Numbered from the stretch's first letter, positions 7,906 to 16,397 are shown. The stretch is DNA of 26,012 nt from a virus (IMGVR_UViG_3300030060_002827:1-26012), one strand, 5' to 3'. Notes: generated from the sequence alone by a model not told the origin. Numbers and translations are program-made.

Positions 7906-9767
7906 TCTGGTTTTTGCAGAGGTATTTGCTCACCAGTCTGAGAGCTTACTGGTGGCGAAGCCATGCCCAACCTTCTTCTTGCCATGAGATATGAATCTCT
8001 TTCTGCTTTTTGTATTCCATCTTCCGTTTGATATTCAGGGCGTTTCAACAAACTTGCTTCTATTTCTGTTTGAAGATCAGCAAACAAAGAAAGTTGTTCG
8101 CTTGTAGTGTCTTTGCTCAACAACAAATTAAGAATCTCATCACTGCTTGCTTCAGGCATTAACTTCTGCAAAACCTCTATGTTTTGTTCTAGTGCGGTTT
8201 CATCATCTTTTTGTTTCTGAAGAATATCGTACTCTTCACCCGCGATTACTACATCACTACCAAAGTTTCTTGGAACATATCCCTCTGATGCTTGACCAGC
8301 TTTCGCTAATTGATATTGAACCCTTGGGTCTGATAATTTTTCCATTAACATTCCACCAAGTCCTTTATCTTTTTCTTCTTCTCCACCAAAAGCTTCATCT
8401 TCTCCAAATAATGCTCTTGCTACTTTCCCTCCAAAAGGTCTAAATCCTGGAAGAACTTTTCTTCTTTCTTCCTCGACCTCAACATCTTCTTCTTCAGGCT
8501 CTTCTGGAACAACGACTGCGGGTAGATTTGGCATTTGATTCAAAGTAAATCCAGCACCTTGGGCAGTGTCTTCTTCTTTGCTAAGAGGTGCGCCAAGTTG
8601 TTCTGATGGATCTATCGCTTCTTCTTCATCATCACCACCAAATAACAGTGACCCTATCCCGCCTGCTCCTAGCGTTCCAAACCCTGTTACTACTGGTCTT
8701 CTCTTTGCAAAGTCAATCGCTCTTCTAGTTCTTGATGGCGAGTCAGCTGGAAGATCGGCTGGAAGATCGTCAAACAATTCCATTTGCTCTTCTTCTTCCT
8801 TTTGTTTTCGCTTAAGCATCTTTTTTGTTTTGTCTTTTAATCCACTTAACAATCCTGCAAATCCTACTTTGCCGCCTTTATTCATCTCAACAGGTTCATC
8901 ATCAACATCTGTTGTGTATAACTCACCATTCCAGGTAAATACATCATCACCCTTGGCTTTATGGTGGGCAAAAGATTCTCTAAAAGGAACGCCGCCTTTA
9001 CTTACGCCAACATTGTAATTTTTGTCTGACTGGCTAGGCTCCTCAACCATTAACGAACCTATGCCGCCTGGTGCTGGCATCTCTTCTTCTTCACCTGCTA
9101 CTAACTCTGGCACTTCTGTGAGAAGCCTTGCGGTCTGGCCTCTTCCAAACGTCTTACCTCTAGTATCTCCAACACCTAGACGTATAGCTCTTTCAACTTT
9201 ATCGGCAACTTTTTTGCCTTTAAATCCCATCCTTCCCAATCTAGATGCTATTGCACCAGGAGCGCCTACACCTGTAGCCATGAGTCCTGCTGTTGCAGTT
9301 CCTATAGCCACATCAGTTGGATCATCTGGATCAACAATAAAGAAATCAGTTAAGTCTCTTAGGTTTAAGCCTTGACCTTCAGGTGTTTTTTCAAAGCTAA
9401 AGAAGTCGCTCATTGTATCGTCTTCGCCAACAACCATTTCGCCTATTACTTCGGGGGCGACTCGCAAGTAATCCATAAATCCTATTTCGTCCTCTACCTC
9501 GCCACCTTCTTGATATCCTCGAACAGGGGCAACACCAGCCATTATCCCAAGTCCTTGTCTTTGCATAGGAGTTTGGAACATTGGTCTTTGCATAACTGGA
9601 TTCTGCATCATGCCTCCTTGATTCATCGCGTTTGCTTCTGACAAAGCTATAGCTATGGCTTGTTTAGGATTGGTTACTTTCTTTCCAGAGCCACCGGATT
9701 TGAGAGTTCCGCTTTTGAACTCTCTCATTACCTTTCCTACTTTCTTTTCTTTTTTAGATGAGCTCAA
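7902..9767 (-). CDS. Virion-associated protein with N-terminal DUF6496-like domain
   Basis: A 621-residue acidic protein. Residues 10-45 match the DUF6496 pattern (KVMREFKSGTLKSG, then KQAIAIALSEA), found in many phage and bacterial small proteins. Two GG elements follow: QEGGEV at 86-91 and NKGGKV at 296-301. Between them is FTWNGELYTT at 277-286, a motif I know from marine phage structural proteins. Long Glu/Asp-rich stretches occupy the centre, and the C-terminal third is helical. It is probably a virion or assembly protein. TTG at 9767 gives the full domain but has only AAGG about 9 bases away; ATG at 9728 (residue 14) has a better AGGAAAGG just upstream and would cut into the domain. The 3' end overlaps the next gene as ATGA. 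Confidence 0.65.
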   Translation of the reverse strand: MSSSKKEKKVGKVMREFKSGTLKSGGSGKKVTNPKQAIAIALSEANAMNQGGMMQNPVMQRPMFQTPMQRQGLGIMAGVAPVRGYQEGGEVEDEIGFMDYLRVAPEVIGEMVVGEDDTMSDFFSFEKTPEGQGLNLRDLTDFFIVDPDDPTDVAIGTATAGLMATGVGAPGAIASRLGRMGFKGKKVADKVERAIRLGVGDTRGKTFGRGQTARLLTEVPELVAGEEEEMPAPGGIGSLMVEEPSQSDKNYNVGVSKGGVPFRESFAHHKAKGDDVFTWNGELYTTDVDDEPVEMNKGGKVGFAGLLSGLKDKTKKMLKRKQKEEEEQMELFDDLPADLPADSPSRTRRAIDFAKRRPVVTGFGTLGAGGIGSLLFGGDDEEEAIDPSEQLGAPLSKEEDTAQGAGFTLNQMPNLPAVVVPEEPEEEDVEVEEERRKVLPGFRPFGGKVARALFGEDEAFGGEEEKDKGLGGMLMEKLSDPRVQYQLAKAGQASEGYVPRNFGSDVVIAGEEYDILQKQKDDETALEQNIEVLQKLMPEASSDEILNLLLSKDTTSEQLSLFADLQTEIEASLLKRPEYQTEDGIQKAERDSYLMARRRLGMASPPVSSQTGEQIPLQKPE

Positions 9768-9772
9768 AGGTA

Positions 9773-11371
9773 TTAACCCTTACCCATCCCACCGAACAAA
9801 CTCATCATCCCAGATGCTCCAGCCATAGCACCCTCAAGAACTCCTGGTTGCTGGAAGTGACTTATTCCTTGTTGTTGTGTTCCAACTCCAGTTCCAAACT
9901 GAGGTAAGAATCTAGACCCTTGATCAAGCATTTGCATGCCTCTTTGCAATCTCATGAATGGTTCATCAGCCATTTGTGTAGAAGCCCTGTATTGAGCATC
10001 AAGTCCTGCTTGCTGTATGCCTCTGCCCTGACCGCCAAGTTGCCCAAGAGTTCCTATTTGTGTGCCAAGCATCTGTTGTCCTTGTAGTCCAAGCCCAGCA
10101 ATTCCTGCCGCTCCAGCGCGTTGCGCCGCACCGCTTTGTCCATAAGCATCCATAGCTTGTCTAAACTGCTGCCCAGTCAGTGCGCCCATACCTTGTGCTG
10201 CGCCTTGCATGCGACCCATTCGATCGCCAAATATACTAGAACCAAGTTGTTGTGCTTGAAGTGCTTGTGATCCAATGTTCTGGCCTATGCCTGCCCTTTG
10301 ACCAGCAAGAGAACCAATCCCTTGCATACCAGATAATCCAAGCTGTCCTCCCTCTAGCGCGCCTCGTTGAGCTAATTGCTCTGCGCTCAGTCCTAACTGT
10401 CCAGCTTGACCCGCAGCAGATATACCAGTCTGCGCGCCAGCCTGTCCTAGTGATCCAGTTAATTGAGCAGCTTGTTGTCTTCTTGCTTGTGCTTGCTCAA
10501 ATGCTTGCTGTGCTTGTTGTTGTGCTTGTTGAAATCCTTGCGATCTTAACTCAGCGCCAGTCCTAGCTTGTTGCTGCAATACGTTACGACCTATTTCTGC
10601 TTCTTGAACAGCACCTCTTGATCCACCAAATGCACCAGCCGCTACTTGTTGAGATCTTGCATCACGTTTTTGTTGCTCACCTAGTCTTGCAATCTCAGCT
10701 TGTTGCGCTTCGATAACATCTCGGTTGAAGGGGTCCATGTATCTGCTTGCAGCAGATGGGTCATATTCAGCGCCAGTTCCTGCTAGTCCTGCAATACCTC
10801 GCATTGCAGTACTTCTGCCCATCTGACCTGCGCTTCTTAAATCTCTTCCAGCAGCTGCGGTTTCTGCTCTTGCTCTTTGAGTTGCTTCTCCAGCACCAGT
10901 CTGTGCGCCTCTAATTTCTCCTGGTATGCCAGCTTGTGCGGCTCTTATATCACTTGATGCATCACGCATCATTTGTCTGCCTTCTTGGTCTATAAACTGT
11001 CGGCCAGTTGAAGGGTCATAAGCACCAGTGCTGGCTTCGTACAAAGCTCTAGCTCTTGGGTCAGCAAACAATCCTGATGTTGATGGATCAAAAGCGCCTG
11101 ATGCTCGACGATACATGTCTTGAGCTTCAGCTAATTGGCTTCCAAAACCACCAAGACCTTGCGCTAAGTTTCTAGCTTGTATTTCTTGAGGAGAAAGACC
11201 TGCGACTTGTTGTATAGGAACAGGTATTTGTTGAGTGATTAACCCTTCAGGGCCGAAGTAAGACTCCAGCATGCGGCGACTTGCGAGTTCAACCGCTGGG
11301 TCTTGAAATTGTCTTGAAAATGAAGGAGCAAGATATGGCGCGCTTTCTTGAATTGACTGAGTAGTAGCCAT
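9773..11371 (-). CDS. Gln/Ala/Gly-rich coiled-coil virion structural protein
   Basis: A 532-residue protein of strongly biased composition (Gln, Ala, Gly). An N-terminal region of about 80 residues is followed by FDPST/YDPST repeats, then SRYMDPF at 209-215, a helix with DVIEAQQAEIARLGEQQ, and AGAFGGSR at 245-252. From about 260 onward it is a long Gln/Ala-rich helical or low-complexity region. The YMDPF...DVI...AGAFGGSR signature is familiar from virion proteins of marine podoviruses, where the exact role is unknown; an internal core or tail-associated function is likely. The start is certain: AGGAGG at 11379-11384, 7 bases before the ATG, encoded by the last Arg-Arg codons of the upstream gene. 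Confidence 0.65.
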   Translation of the reverse strand: MATTQSIQESAPYLAPSFSRQFQDPAVELASRRMLESYFGPEGLITQQIPVPIQQVAGLSPQEIQARNLAQGLGGFGSQLAEAQDMYRRASGAFDPSTSGLFADPRARALYEASTGAYDPSTGRQFIDQEGRQMMRDASSDIRAAQAGIPGEIRGAQTGAGEATQRARAETAAAGRDLRSAGQMGRSTAMRGIAGLAGTGAEYDPSAASRYMDPFNRDVIEAQQAEIARLGEQQKRDARSQQVAAGAFGGSRGAVQEAEIGRNVLQQQARTGAELRSQGFQQAQQQAQQAFEQAQARRQQAAQLTGSLGQAGAQTGISAAGQAGQLGLSAEQLAQRGALEGGQLGLSGMQGIGSLAGQRAGIGQNIGSQALQAQQLGSSIFGDRMGRMQGAAQGMGALTGQQFRQAMDAYGQSGAAQRAGAAGIAGLGLQGQQMLGTQIGTLGQLGGQGRGIQQAGLDAQYRASTQMADEPFMRLQRGMQMLDQGSRFLPQFGTGVGTQQQGISHFQQPGVLEGAMAGASGMMSLFGGMGKG

Positions 11372-11372
11372 C

Positions 11373-12770
11373 TTAAGACCTCCTCATTGCCTGTTCACCA
11401 GCGCGTTGAAGCGCATACATCATTTTCGCACCCTCTCTTCTTTGTTCAGCTTTACTCTTATTAGCGCCTTTTAATTTACCAATACCTCTAACCGCTTTAG
11501 CGTTAACAACAAATTCACCGTCACTTAACATTGCTGGTATATCATCAGAAGTCTCAGTGCCTGGTCCAGCTATAGGCCCATTCATCCTAGGAAAATCTTC
11601 AACCATATCTCCTTTAGATAGTTGCATTATGCCTCCATCAGCTAGATTTTTTGGACCACCAAAAACATTGCTTACTCCTTGTTGATAACTTGCCATTTTT
11701 TGTGGACTAAATATTCCAGCAAACTGAGACAATCCACCACCAGCTGTAGGAGCATATCCTGGCTTACCACCAGAATCCCTTCCAACAGCATCCATGACAC
11801 CAGAGCCAGAGCCGCCAGAAGAAAGAGACTTTATATACTCAATCAACTGTTCTCTAGTCATGTTTTCAAAGTCAACTTCCTCAGAACCCATGCCGCCCAT
11901 GCCACCTAAAACTTTTCCTATACTTCCAAGAATGTTTCCTATACCACCCGACTCCGCTCCTGACCCTTGATTCAAAGAAGCAATACCGCCTTCGCTTGCT
12001 AAGAATGGAAGTGGTCCGAATGGCCCACCAGGCCCACCTCCATACGGTCCACCAGGACCACCTTCGGTTATGTCAGAAACAAAATCATAAAAGTCTTCCA
12101 TCGATTTAAATTCAGGAAAACCTAGTTTTTTTCTTGATGCGTTGATCATTTCTAATTGATCAAGATTTGGTCCTAAACCAGCAACATCTTCCGATCCTGT
12201 ATCAACTGTCCCGCCACCCGAATCAGTATCAACTGGTTCTTGCATCACAGGTTGTTGCACTACCTGTCTTGGCAAATCACCCATTGCAAATGGATTTGGC
12301 GCTTGGTAATTCGCATACATGGTCCCTGGAACATTCTGGTAATTAAGGTTAAAACCTTGTGAAGCTCCTTTGGGCAAGAAACTAACTTCGCTTGGGTCCA
12401 TGTCTGCCAAAGTTTGTGGCAAATCAAAAGCACTGTGTTTTTGTATTTTACCTATCTGTGCTGCGGTATAATCATCAAAAGGTTTTTGTCTTGCTTCGAT
12501 TGCTGCGGTTCTTTTCTTTGCAGCTTTCTTTTGTTTTCTAGCGTCAATTGCCCCTTTTACTCCTCCAATTATAGCGGGGAGAAATTGAAGAAAAGCTTCT
12601 GGTTGTCCGGTTTGTGGATTAATCGTTAAATCACCAACAGGAGAAGTCTTTCTTAAAATATCGACCTCTGCTGGGTTCATATGAACAAGCATCGTATCGC
12701 CATAACGGCCTTGTGCAGCCAAACGCTCTGCTTGTTTTTGCATAGGACGCTTTTTCATTTGATTCGCCAT
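11373..12770 (-). CDS. Gly-rich virion-associated protein with DGEFV motif
   Basis: A 465-residue protein. The N-terminus carries GRYGDTMLVHMNPAEVDIL (21-38), then an Ala/Lys-rich helix with KKAAKKR near 83. A Gly/Pro-rich middle (GGPGGPYGGGPGGPFGP) looks disordered. The C-terminus has ADGGIMQLSKGDM around 377-389 and SDDIPAMLSDGEFVVNAKAV around 408-427, a motif common in phage virion and tail-associated proteins. The two end motifs resemble each other in plan: a short beta segment of the form 'D-x-M-L/E-F-V' beside an acidic turn. The role is unknown; I infer a virion or assembly protein from family motif and place. The gene follows one of the few real gaps in the cluster, which contains a promoter-like sequence. 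Confidence 0.65.
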   Translation of the reverse strand: MANQMKKRPMQKQAERLAAQGRYGDTMLVHMNPAEVDILRKTSPVGDLTINPQTGQPEAFLQFLPAIIGGVKGAIDARKQKKAAKKRTAAIEARQKPFDDYTAAQIGKIQKHSAFDLPQTLADMDPSEVSFLPKGASQGFNLNYQNVPGTMYANYQAPNPFAMGDLPRQVVQQPVMQEPVDTDSGGGTVDTGSEDVAGLGPNLDQLEMINASRKKLGFPEFKSMEDFYDFVSDITEGGPGGPYGGGPGGPFGPLPFLASEGGIASLNQGSGAESGGIGNILGSIGKVLGGMGGMGSEEVDFENMTREQLIEYIKSLSSGGSGSGVMDAVGRDSGGKPGYAPTAGGGLSQFAGIFSPQKMASYQQGVSNVFGGPKNLADGGIMQLSKGDMVEDFPRMNGPIAGPGTETSDDIPAMLSDGEFVVNAKAVRGIGKLKGANKSKAEQRREGAKMMYALQRAGEQAMRRS

Positions 12771-12786
12771 CTACAAACCAACCTTT

Positions 12787-12815
12787 AGTATATTGAAATA
12801 ACTTAACACTTCCAA
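12787..12815 (-). promoter_or_regulatory. Candidate sigma-70 type promoter
   Basis: On the - strand, TTGGAA (12810-12815, 4 of 6 matches to the -35 consensus) is separated by exactly 17 bases from TATACT (12787-12792, 5 of 6 matches to the -10). It overlaps the end of the 118-residue gene and the 32-base gap before the ATG at 12770. A start near 12780 would leave a leader of only about 10 bases, so the AAAGG at 12782-12786 would lie outside the transcript. That weakens the call. Confidence 0.3.
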
Positions 12816-13159
12816 CGTCTTCGAGCCTGTCTTAGCCTAGAATTAGGATTTTTAGCAGCTTTAGGAAACTGTTTCATCTGACCTGCTGATCTTGCGCAAA
12901 AAGACTTTCTTCTCTTTGCATCCTTACTGCCCTTTTTAACTTTACCAGTTACAGCTGTTTGAAGTTTACTACCAGGGTTTTTTCTTCGATAGGCTGCAAC
13001 TCCAGCTTCTGTCATGCCAGCACCAGATTCAGTGGATCGAAAGTTCTTTTTGTTCCTAGCAGGCATGTCATCTGCCTTACGCTCTTTCGCCTTTTTTGCA
13101 GCTTGTCTGCGCTTGACCTGACCACCAGTCCTAAACTCTTGTGCATAACGTCTGAACAT
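12803..13159 (-). CDS. Basic Arg/Lys-rich viral mini-protein (DUF6321-like)
   Basis: A 118-residue protein with 18 Arg and 19 Lys (about 31 %). It begins with an RTGGQVKRR element (10-18), has a Lys-rich linker, then a SGAGMTEAGVAAYRR segment (45-59), NPGSKLQTAV (61-70), RRKSFCAR (83-90) and a C-terminal RRRWKC. The pattern MTEAGxAxYRR...RRKSFCAR...W-x-C is one I know from many marine viruses (DUF6321, number from memory). The charge and the conserved Cys residues suggest a nucleic-acid-binding or virion DNA-condensing protein, but no function is established to my knowledge. It overlaps the next upstream gene by one base and is the third of three adjacent basic genes. Confidence 0.7.
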   Translation of the reverse strand: MFRRYAQEFRTGGQVKRRQAAKKAKERKADDMPARNKKNFRSTESGAGMTEAGVAAYRRKNPGSKLQTAVTGKVKKGSKDAKRRKSFCARSAGQMKQFPKAAKNPNSRLRQARRRWKC

Positions 13160-13497
13160 CAGCTATACCTTGTCTTCTTTCTACGATCTGGCATTACTGC
13201 ACCACACCCTCGATGGTTTCTTTTGTTAATTAACCCGCCATCTTTTGCAAAAGTCTTTACATTGGTTGGTTTGCCACCAACTCCTTGCTTTCTTGATCTT
13301 TTTCTTTTTACTGCGCTTGTGCGTTCAGAGGCCGTCATGGAATTTGCTTGAGATCGAGGCACACACTTTGGATATTTGCGCTTTGAGCCTTTTGCTTTAG
13401 AACGTCCACAAGCTTGGAACTTGCCATCTATTTTAGGCGCTCCAATATCGACCCAATCACCTTTTGAGCCTTTACCAAACCATTTTTTTAGGCTCAT
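13159..13497 (-). CDS. Basic viral mini-protein (DUF5872-like)
   Basis: A 112-residue protein with about 29 % Lys+Arg. It starts with KKWFGKGSKGDWVDIGAPK (4-22), followed by CGRSKAKGSKRKYPKC (30-45), an AVKRKRSRK stretch, GGKPTNVKTF (74-83), and then GGLINKR (87-93) and RGCGAVMPDRRKKTRY. The first half matches a viral motif often annotated as DUF5872 (number from memory), shared by phages and some large eukaryotic viruses. C30, C45 and C98 may bind metal or form disulfides. The C-terminal RGCGAVM...RRKKT block is familiar as the tail of other marine phage virion proteins. The likely setting is the virion; the function is unknown. Overlaps with both neighbours (1 and 4 bases) indicate coupled translation. 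Confidence 0.7.
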   Translation of the reverse strand: MSLKKWFGKGSKGDWVDIGAPKIDGKFQACGRSKAKGSKRKYPKCVPRSQANSMTASERTSAVKRKRSRKQGVGGKPTNVKTFAKDGGLINKRNHRGCGAVMPDRRKKTRYS

Positions 13498-13766
13498 GTC
13501 AGACCTATCATCCTAGCTCGTTTCGCAACAAAACCACCTCCATTAAAGTTTCTTCTTCTACCTCTTGCAGAAGCAGGAGATGTTGGCTTAGATTTTCGGC
13601 TTTTAGACTTTGGCTTTGGCCCTTTAAAGTCTTTACGCTTTACGCCAGAAGGATCTTTGATCTTTCCTGCACAAATCTTACTTGCGTAAGCATTTGCATA
13701 AGCACTTGGATATACATCAAATTTACGTTTAGCTGCTGCCTTACCTCTTGCACATAACTTAGTCAT
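13494..13766 (-). CDS. Basic viral mini-protein with YPSAYANAYASK motif
   Basis: A 90-residue protein with about 29 % Lys+Arg. The N-terminal half holds LCARGKAAAKRKFDVYPSAY (4-23) followed by ANAYASKIC (24-32), with C5 and C32. This is a motif I know from both marine phages and giant viruses, where its role is unknown. The second half is a Lys/Ser/Pro-rich tail resembling a histone tail, ending in RRRNF, GGGFVAKR (76-83) and ARMIGLT. It is the first of three basic genes and overlaps both neighbours by 4 bases (ATGA type). The composition suggests DNA binding, perhaps inside the capsid; that is inference. Confidence 0.7.
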   Translation of the reverse strand: MTKLCARGKAAAKRKFDVYPSAYANAYASKICAGKIKDPSGVKRKDFKGPKPKSKSRKSKPTSPASARGRRRNFNGGGFVAKRARMIGLT

Positions 13767-14089
13767 AAACTCACCACCAATGAACCATTTGTAATAACTT
13801 GAACTGTGCCTATTTGCCCAGTCCCACTTAACCCAGATGTTTCTGGATCAGTAATATTAATAAATTCAGTGCCACTCCAGACCTGCAAATTGTTTACTGA
13901 ACTATTCCATATAATATCACCTCGTTGAAATTTAATTTCATCTAATTCTGATGCAGTAAACTGAGGAGTTTTGTCTGGATCAAACGCATCAAGACTAAGT
14001 TCAAGCAATCTTACTGTCTTATTGTATGTGCCAGCAGCAACAACTGGGTCTGTTTCAAATGGTAATCTGCCTTGTAAAAGTTTACTCAT
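13763..14089 (-). CDS. Small virion protein downstream of tail hub
   Basis: A 108-residue protein, neutral to acidic, mostly beta-like. The N-terminus reads LLQGRLPFETDPVVAAGTYN and is followed by RLLELSLDAFDPD, a DIIWNSSVNNLQVWSG segment (57-72) and a C-terminal TVQVITNGSLVVSL strand. Proteins with this LPFET...TYN...GDIIWN plan occur beside the large tail protein in many marine podoviruses, which suggests a structural role next to that protein. I know of no assigned function. It starts inside the end of the 629-residue gene (ATGA overlap) and overlaps the next gene the same way. Confidence 0.6.
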   Translation of the reverse strand: MSKLLQGRLPFETDPVVAAGTYNKTVRLLELSLDAFDPDKTPQFTASELDEIKFQRGDIIWNSSVNNLQVWSGTEFINITDPETSGLSGTGQIGTVQVITNGSLVVSL

Positions 14090-15975
14090 CTTCTACCATT
14101 CGGCCTGATATCAAGTCGAGTACCACCAACTCTAAATCCAACTCCTTCTCTTGCACCAACGGCAGCATCATCATCTGATTCAAATCTAACTACAGCTTGT
14201 CGAGCTCTAGCTCTCATGTCTATCTTGGTGGTAGATGCAGTAAAGCTTGTGGTTTGATCTGTTGATAAAGAATCACCAGGGTAGTTTCGTTCTTTTAAAA
14301 CAACATTAATCTGTTGACCAGTGCCTCCGCTACCTGTGAATTTAACATCAGGAATCATGCGTTTAATAAACTGAAACTCTTCTCCATCGCCTATATCAAA
14401 ATCAGCAGACTCAATGAACACGTTGTCCATTGGAGATCCATCATCATCATTGCCTGTCTCATGCTGATAAAGATAAGGAGTAGAACTGTCTTTCCCTGTT
14501 GCTCTTGGAAAAGAAACAATACCTTCATCTAACCAGGCTGTTCTTTCTAGCTGCCCAATCGCCCACGATTGTTCAACGTAGTTATAAGTTACATACCGAT
14601 CTGGAGTTGTGCATCCAGAGGCGCAATAAAACCAACCGACCTCATTGAACTGTTTGTTTAAAAAAGCAAAGAACTGATATGCCTGACCCTCTTCCATGTC
14701 ATCAAACACATACGAATGAACACTGCATGGGACCGGAGATACAGCTCCTGTATAGGTGTAGAATCCTTTCTTGTCCATCCAGAACACACCGGATGGCGTA
14801 TTGATTGCAGCATTGGGGCCAATCAAGCTAACGCCTTCGTTAATTAAATTTAATCCAAAGGTCAGCGGGGTCCCAATAAACTGCAAACTATAGAGCGCGA
14901 CATCAGTCCAAACCAAAGTTTCTTGTCTGGCTCTAAGCCCTCCAATAATTTCTGATCCTGCCGAACAACGCAAAGAACCAGCTGTATTATCTGATCTAGG
15001 CTCCCACTCTGCTGGATTTTCTTGATCAGAAAAAGCAATTAACAATGGATCAATTGAACCAGATCGAGAACCGCCACTGATTGGATCAGCGCCCAACACA
15101 ATAACGTGTCGATCCACATCAGACACTAATACTTGCAATCCTTTTGTTGGGGTAAGGTTAGCACCTGTCAATGCACTCAATGCAACAGCTCTGTCTGTAC
15201 CAAGAGTTTTTGCGCTAGTGTCCCAGTAATAAACACCACCCGCACGGACGTTGGCAATCAAGTCCTCACCAAAGCTATCGAATGACCATAGCCTTAACTG
15301 ATTTAAATTACTAAGCGAACTGGTAGAACCCCAGGTTCCACCGCCCCAAGTTCCAGAACCCCAACCTGTGCCATCAACAAATACATCAAGACCAACATTG
15401 ATCTGGTAAGCGCCAACAGTAGACCCTCCACCATTGCCGCTATCACTAGCATTTGCAGTTACGGTAGCACCACTCGTATCTTTAGCAGTAATGGTGTAAG
15501 TGCTGGTAGAAGGCACAGTCGCTATCTCGTACTCTTGGTTTATGACCGCTGCTACGACATTACCTCCCAGTGATGCTGCCCCACTGAAAGTAACAAAGTC
15601 ACCCTGTGAAGCGCCATGAGCAGTGTCAGTAACAGTTAATGTACTTGACCCATTAGTTGCTGCAAATGTTACATCTCCAGCAGCAGTGGTACTGCGAATT
15701 GGTGTAATGTCATTGAAGTTTGTACCTTCTTGTATATACAGTTTGGTTCGAGTTCCAAGACCAAGAAGCTTTGTGCCAGCCAGATCAACCCAGCCTAATA
15801 GCTTTCTGCCTGTACCGTTGTAAGAAGTCTGAATGATCTTTGTCCAACCGCCTATCTTTTCAGCAAAGCCTTTGCGAAACCTGACTAGGTTTCCGTCAAA
15901 CCAACCGCCCTCTGCGGTGTAATCAGTTCCCTCTTTATTGATACCAGGATTAAACAAAAACTTTTGAAGAGGCAT
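14086..15975 (-). CDS. Tail hub/nozzle-like structural protein
   Basis: A 629-residue beta-rich protein starting with FLFNPGINKEGTDYTAEGGW, a signature of large tail proteins in marine podoviruses. Residues about 95-195 form a Thr/Ser/Gly-rich Ig-like insert (TLTVTDTAHGASQGDFVTF and following). After it come blade-like segments with repeated aromatic strands: LRLWSFDSFGEDLIA, LIAFSDQENPAEWEP, ETLVWTDVALYSLQFIG, GVFWMDKKGFYTYTG and QSWAIGQL. This fits a beta-propeller tail protein in the style of P22 gp10 or T7 gp12, at the tail tip or stabilising packaged DNA; the exact equivalence is inference. It overlaps the endolysin stop by one base and the next gene by 4, tying tail and lysis expression together. 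Confidence 0.65.
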   Translation of the reverse strand: MPLQKFLFNPGINKEGTDYTAEGGWFDGNLVRFRKGFAEKIGGWTKIIQTSYNGTGRKLLGWVDLAGTKLLGLGTRTKLYIQEGTNFNDITPIRSTTAAGDVTFAATNGSSTLTVTDTAHGASQGDFVTFSGAASLGGNVVAAVINQEYEIATVPSTSTYTITAKDTSGATVTANASDSGNGGGSTVGAYQINVGLDVFVDGTGWGSGTWGGGTWGSTSSLSNLNQLRLWSFDSFGEDLIANVRAGGVYYWDTSAKTLGTDRAVALSALTGANLTPTKGLQVLVSDVDRHVIVLGADPISGGSRSGSIDPLLIAFSDQENPAEWEPRSDNTAGSLRCSAGSEIIGGLRARQETLVWTDVALYSLQFIGTPLTFGLNLINEGVSLIGPNAAINTPSGVFWMDKKGFYTYTGAVSPVPCSVHSYVFDDMEEGQAYQFFAFLNKQFNEVGWFYCASGCTTPDRYVTYNYVEQSWAIGQLERTAWLDEGIVSFPRATGKDSSTPYLYQHETGNDDDGSPMDNVFIESADFDIGDGEEFQFIKRMIPDVKFTGSGGTGQQINVVLKERNYPGDSLSTDQTTSFTASTTKIDMRARARQAVVRFESDDDAAVGAREGVGFRVGGTRLDIRPNGRR

Positions 15976-16397
15976 TACTGATATTCTCCTGTTCGTATCA
16001 TTTCAGTAACTTCAGGCGCTCGACTCTTTACTTGTTCTGCCCATTTGCTGTCCATGAACTCATCAGCTGCACGATCATAATCTTCGGTAGCCATAGCGTC
16101 TAAAGCTTTCTTAAATCCTCGCAGCCTGGTCTGACCAAGATTAAACGACATGTCTATCATGGCATGCTGCCTTGCTTCATTAAGCCCACCAAACCAATAG
16201 TACTCATCAGAAAGCTCTTCTTTCACACGCTTAATATCGTTATCCAAAAGATAATCAACCTCATCATCAGAGAGGCCCAAGCCAGAATCTGCGATATTGC
16301 GTCCTACGCCTATCGTTTCGTAGCCTTCACTGCACATATAAACAAAGTTTTTAACACCTTCATGCCGTCTAAGCATTTCTCTTAATTTGTCACTCAT
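15975..16397 (-). CDS. Endolysin, GH24 (T4-lysozyme type)
   Basis: A 140-residue lysozyme that cleaves the glycan chains of peptidoglycan at the end of infection. From ATG 16397 the catalytic set reads E13, then 8 residues, C22, then 5 residues, T28, in RRHEG and CSEGYETIGVGRN. This is the GH24 E-8-(D/C)-5-T layout, with Cys where T4 lysozyme has Asp20. The middle has the family's FNLGQTRLRGFKK block. No signal peptide is present, so a holin-type membrane protein is needed for release. ATG 16397 has AGGAG 10 bases upstream; an ATG 21 bases earlier (16418) has none and adds seven basic residues not typical of the family. It starts inside the o-spanin gene's last codons and overlaps the tail hub gene by one base. 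Confidence 0.88.
   Translation of the reverse strand: MSDKLREMLRRHEGVKNFVYMCSEGYETIGVGRNIADSGLGLSDDEVDYLLDNDIKRVKEELSDEYYWFGGLNEARQHAMIDMSFNLGQTRLRGFKKALDAMATEDYDRAADEFMDSKWAEQVKSRAPEVTEMIRTGEYQ

Noticed and set aside
8566-9375. Long + strand frames opposite the acidic virion gene
   Set aside because: Ser/Pro-rich translations are antisense reflections of Glu/Gly codons; no start signals.
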